A stretch of DNA of 64,000 nucleotides, from contig BDSL01000006.1 of NCBI GenBank assembly GCA_003116995.1, positions 1,178,001-1,242,000 of the forward strand, read 5' to 3'. Below are positions 60,701-64,000 of this stretch, piece by piece. Numbering within the stretch: the first letter of the stretch is position 1; every line of letters begins with the position of its first letter. The translations under genes and the position numbers were made by a program. The notes beneath the pieces are model-generated. The model worked only from the letters and a program-made list of their open reading frames with translations, was not told where the DNA came from and made no database searches. The DNA is from Yamagishiella unicocca. Its lineage: Eukaryota; Chlorophyta; Chlorophyceae; Chlamydomonadales; Volvocaceae.

Positions 60701-63700
60701 ATGTCGGACCATTCTTCTAGTGTGGAGGCCAATTCTAGGGCCAAGAGGACATATGATAGGTGCGTGCCAGCCCCCGGCCTGGATCTACCAAAAGTATGAG
60801 GGTCCCCGAAAGGCTTGTCAACATGTCTCTATGGACCTGGCTCTTTGCAGGGATGAGCTTCATGAAATAGGGCGGAAATGCCAGGGCAAGCCGCTACCAG
60901 CAGGCGTGAGCCTGGCTGAACTTAGGTGAGGGTCTATCCTGACGGTTTCCGCATGGCGTTTGCTTGCCTGGGACATCTAAACTGCTGTAAGCGTTGATCT
61001 GAAGTCGGCTATGCTGTATGAATTGAGATCTGGGCATGCTGGTGCAGTCTAATCGACCCCGCGACGGTCGACTCGGAGAGGGCATTCGAGCGAAGGAGCA
61101 TTGGCGACGACGGGCCCAGCTTCAAACCATCTTGGGCCAAGGGTGCCAAGGGAGCGGAGGGTGGCCTTGGCAGGAGTTCATACCCAGGTCCGCTTGCCCG
61201 TCACGGCTCCCCTGGATACACCTTATCTTCTTGGCGCCTGTTTCTCGCTCACATCGCCATGGCACAAACACGCATCGCTAGCTGCGCCTGCCTGCGCGTA
61301 CACGGTGACCGTAACCGTAAGCTGCCAATGGGTCCCATGCTGCGTGCCATAGCGCACTGCACTGCGTGCCAAAGCCCTCCACACCATGTCCGACCTTCTG
61401 GACACCTGCGGTCGAGCAATGCACACTACACATGCACCAGGTCTCCAACTCCGCACCCACGCGGGCTATAACCTGCGAGCCGAGTAGTACGATACTTGTT
61501 TGTCATCTTATTGCCCGCAGTGCCCATAAGGAGCAAGCTAGTAGACATCCCCGCTGGCGGTGATGACGACGCGGCGAGTCGCGGGGACCGCAACGGCGCC
61601 CTTAGCAGCCGCGGCTCTTGGCGGGGTGCTGATGAGCGCCTGGGGGGGAGCTATGGGGACCGCGAGCGGGACCGCGACCCGCGCGGCCCTCGTGACTCGT
61701 GGGAGGTGGGTTTCTACTTTGGTTTCTACTGTGGGCTGCGTGCGGGTGGGCCGGGGGACGTGAGGCCAGAGGTTACCGTCGCACGCTGTGTACGACTCAT
61801 AGCTGTGGTCATCGTCGTACGCCCCAGCGGTCGTAGCAGGCGCAATGCCGACGCGCGCTGAATCTCCCGGTGCCAGCTGGGATGCACCCAACGCATATCG
61901 GAGCGGAACGAGGGGTTGTGGCATGATGGTGGCGGCCTGATGCGAATAGTAGCTGCGGGGGATGCGGCCGTACAGGGTGGCCACTGCCGCGGCAAGGGTA
62001 CGTGCTGCGTCTCGACTTCCGCACGGGGCCAGCTATGTCAATATATATTAATGCCAGCTAATCCACAGCGATGCAAACAGGTTTTGGCGCCTGTGCGCGA
62101 CCTTCACATTCGTGTTGCGATGGCTACTTTTGCTATTTTTTGTAGCTTTGGTGTGTTACGCACTTCCTTTCCTTGCTCCCGTGCGCAGGCGTCCCGCTCT
62201 CCCAACGCCCCGCCCGGTCTGGAGCGGGGGGTGCCGCCGCCGCCGGGGCAGGCACGAGGCCGCTGGGGCACCGAGAGGGAGAAGGAGGCGTGGCGTGCCG
62301 GCGGCGGCAAGGACGACAGGTGCGCGAGCAAGGGATCCGGATCCGGATCATGGGCATGTGATCCCGTGAGCCTGGCAACGCAGCTCTTCCCATGTCGCCC
62401 TCTTGTGATCGTGGTACTGGGGTCATATGGGTACCCGCCCAGCGCGACCTTGAGCCCGCACAGGGCCCTATGCACGAACCCACTCTTCCCACCCCTTGCC
62501 CCGATAGGTACCCGCCCCATCGCCTGAACCCCGTGAGCCCAACACTTGACCCGCTAGCCCCGGCTCCCTCTCCCCCGGCCGCACCCGCATGGACATACCC
62601 CCAGGTGGCGCGCAGGCGGTGAGGAGGGCGAACGCCGCGGGCCTGGCTCCGAGCGCGACTCGGGCCACGGACCCCGGGACCCTCCCGCCGGCGGGTCCAG
62701 CGCGGACCGCGACCGGGAGCGTTGGGGCCGCCGCCCTGGGGGCAATGACGACCAGCTGCAGGAGGATGGAGGTCGCTGGACGGACGAGCGGCGGCGCCGC
62801 CCCAACGACCCGCCGCCGCCGCCTCGCGGGCATTACGGCGACCGGGACCATCGCAACGACTTCAACCGCGGTGGCGGCGGCGAGTACCACCAGGGGGGGC
62901 ATGACCCCGAGTGGATGGCGGAGGAGGGGGCGACGGAAGGCGGAAGGGGGGAGGGCCGGCGCCCGGCGGCGCGCGAGGAGCGCCCGGCGCCCAGCCGGCA
63001 GCCGAGCGGCCCGCCGCCTCGGGTGACGGCGGCTGATGTGGAGCGGGAGCGGCAGGCATTCCGCGCCATGGCGCTGAAGGAGAAGGTGGGGCGGCGCAGT
63101 GGTGACGGAGGGAGTGAACGTTTAGAGGGAGCTCTTGGGTCGAGACACAGAGAGAGGAAGCCTGGGAGAGAAGGGGGGGGATGGCGGGTGGCCTTCGGCG
63201 TTCAGTTGGGGTCAGGCGGGCGGGAGGCGCAAGGGTCTGCCGGGGTCGGGTGGCTGCGTACGTGCTGGCGAGCTGCCTGGCAGCAACACGGCAACCCGCG
63301 CGCTCTGGCCTTTGCCCGTGCCGGCAGGCGGTGCCTCCTGCCCGGAGTACGTCCCCTGCCCGGTAGACCCTGCCCGGTATACCTTGCCCGTTTGCTCGCT
63401 GCCCCACCCCTTTCGCGGGTTTCCTCTCCACCCCTTTGCGCTGTGATTCGCAGGAGGGCTCGAAACCAAAGCACGGCTTGTTCGATAACGACGAGATCGA
63501 CTTGGATGATTTGCGCGAAGACGAGGAGGACCACACTCGCCACCAGCAACGCCACCAGCAACAGCAGCAGCCCCAGCAGCAGCAGCAGCCACCCAGCAGC
63601 GCGCGCGGCGCGATGGGGGTCGAGGAGCTGGAGCGGCGTATGGCGGCGGGAGCAGCTGCGGGCACCGGGACGGGTGTAGGCAAGACTGGTGAGTGTGGCA

Positions 63701-64000
63701 GGGAAGGCCGTGGGGCTCGGCATTGCACGTCATCCTTTTGTTTCTTCTGTTTCGGCTGGTTTAGGCGACTACAGGACGTGTTGGGTGATGGACGTGTTGG
63801 GTGATGGTGGTTCGCGTGTCGGGACAGGGCGACCCGCTGGGGGCCCGCATGTGCCGAGTGGTCGGGCGTGTTGCTGTTCAGGGCGCAGATCTCCGAAACA
63901 CAAAAAGAAGCTGCACGTGTCTGTGCACTCACTTTTCCCCCGGATCCCCCCGTAACCCACAGTGGCGCCGCCGCCCGGATTCGGCGGAAACGCGCCCCCT
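60701..64000 (+). CDS. Arg-rich protein with 4E-T-like N terminus, 3' truncated
   Basis: Exons 60701-60759, 60851-60925, 61531-61705, 62189-62319, 62605-63085, 63454-63688 and 63963 onward join in phase to at least 398 residues; the gene runs off the window. The N-terminal KRTYDRDELHEI resembles the eIF4E-binding Y-x4-L helix of 4E-T and related repressors, but the residue after Leu is His rather than hydrophobic. The middle is rich in Arg, Asp and Gly (GDRERDRDPRGP, DRDRERWGRR), then HDPEWM, an acidic FDNDEIDLDDLRED block, and a polyQ run. Such order fits a translational repressor or P-body protein, yet no folded domain is visible. The acceptor at 61530 was chosen over the nearer TGCCC one because only it keeps the frame. 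Function is tentative. Confidence 0.68.

Noticed and set aside
61521..61530. Acceptor CCCGCAG at 61520 for exon 3 of the 4E-T-like gene
   Set aside because: It puts a stop in the joined frame; the acceptor ten bases on (CATAAG) keeps it open.
62862..63932. 356-codon open frame on the minus strand
   Set aside because: It spans two real exons and an intron of the plus-strand gene in antisense and shows no motif.
1..64000. tRNA, rRNA, CRISPR, riboswitch or bacterial operon features
   Set aside because: None were found on reading, and the intron-rich gene structure is eukaryotic nuclear.

Overview
The window is nuclear DNA of a volvocine green alga (Chlamydomonadales, a Chlamydomonas/Gonium/Volvox relative). 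The genes are intron-dense with GC-rich exons and GT-AG introns, and several carry the chlorophyte TGTAA poly(A) signal. Nuclear genes encode chloroplast proteins: redox-regulated FBPase, Mg-chelatase I, a PDZ-rubredoxin and a CPP1-type protein. From memory, C. reinhardtii chromosome 12 carries VTC1, RPS28, FBP1 and CHLI2 close together in the same order, so I read the window as the orthologous block. The species is not resolved.

Layout. (1) 1-1.2 kb, minus: 3'-truncated bZIP factor. (2) 3.6-4.7 kb, plus: VTC1, a polyphosphate polymerase membrane subunit. (3) 6.0-20.0 kb, minus: a 29-exon gene of about 1,601 codons that joins an N-terminal ubiquitin-interacting motif, a UFD2/UBE4-type E4 core and, where the U-box should be, a complete BIRC6/UBE2O-like E2 domain with its catalytic cysteine. 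This is the standout of the window. (4) 22.8-23.4 kb, plus: RPS28. (5) 24.5-26.7 kb, plus: ENH1-like thylakoid PDZ-rubredoxin. (6) 27.9-32.0 kb, plus: RGG/acidic/SET-domain methyltransferase. (7) 34.2-36.3 kb, plus: atypical Ser/Thr kinase. (8) 37.9-41.2 kb, plus: FBP1. (9) 42.1-45.3 kb, minus: Mediator subunit MED27, head-to-head with (10) 45.8-50.4 kb, plus: CHLI2. (11) 52.4-54.8 kb, minus: CPP1. (12) 55.3-60.3 kb, minus: mitochondrial-type HslU, head-to-head with (13) 60.7 kb to the window end, plus: an Arg-rich protein with a 4E-T-like N terminus, cut by the window edge.

How they relate. FBP1 serves the Calvin cycle. CHLI2 and CPP1, which converge on each other, both act in chlorophyll synthesis (Mg insertion; stabilising protochlorophyllide oxidoreductase). 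The ENH1-like protein is a thylakoid redox factor. HslU and the E4-E2 fusion serve protein turnover in mitochondrion and cytosol/nucleus.

Exon models were built by hand from splice sites, reading phase and family similarity. For the fusion gene, FBP1, CHLI2, HslU, MED27, RPS28, the ENH1-like gene and VTC1 all internal phases close. The 5' ends of the bZIP, kinase, SET and CPP1 genes are less certain. Introns carry many short tandem repeats and a dispersed GGAAACCCGT-type motif. Intergenic stretches are poorer in GC and hold no convincing genes. I saw no rRNA, tRNA, CRISPR or intact transposon.
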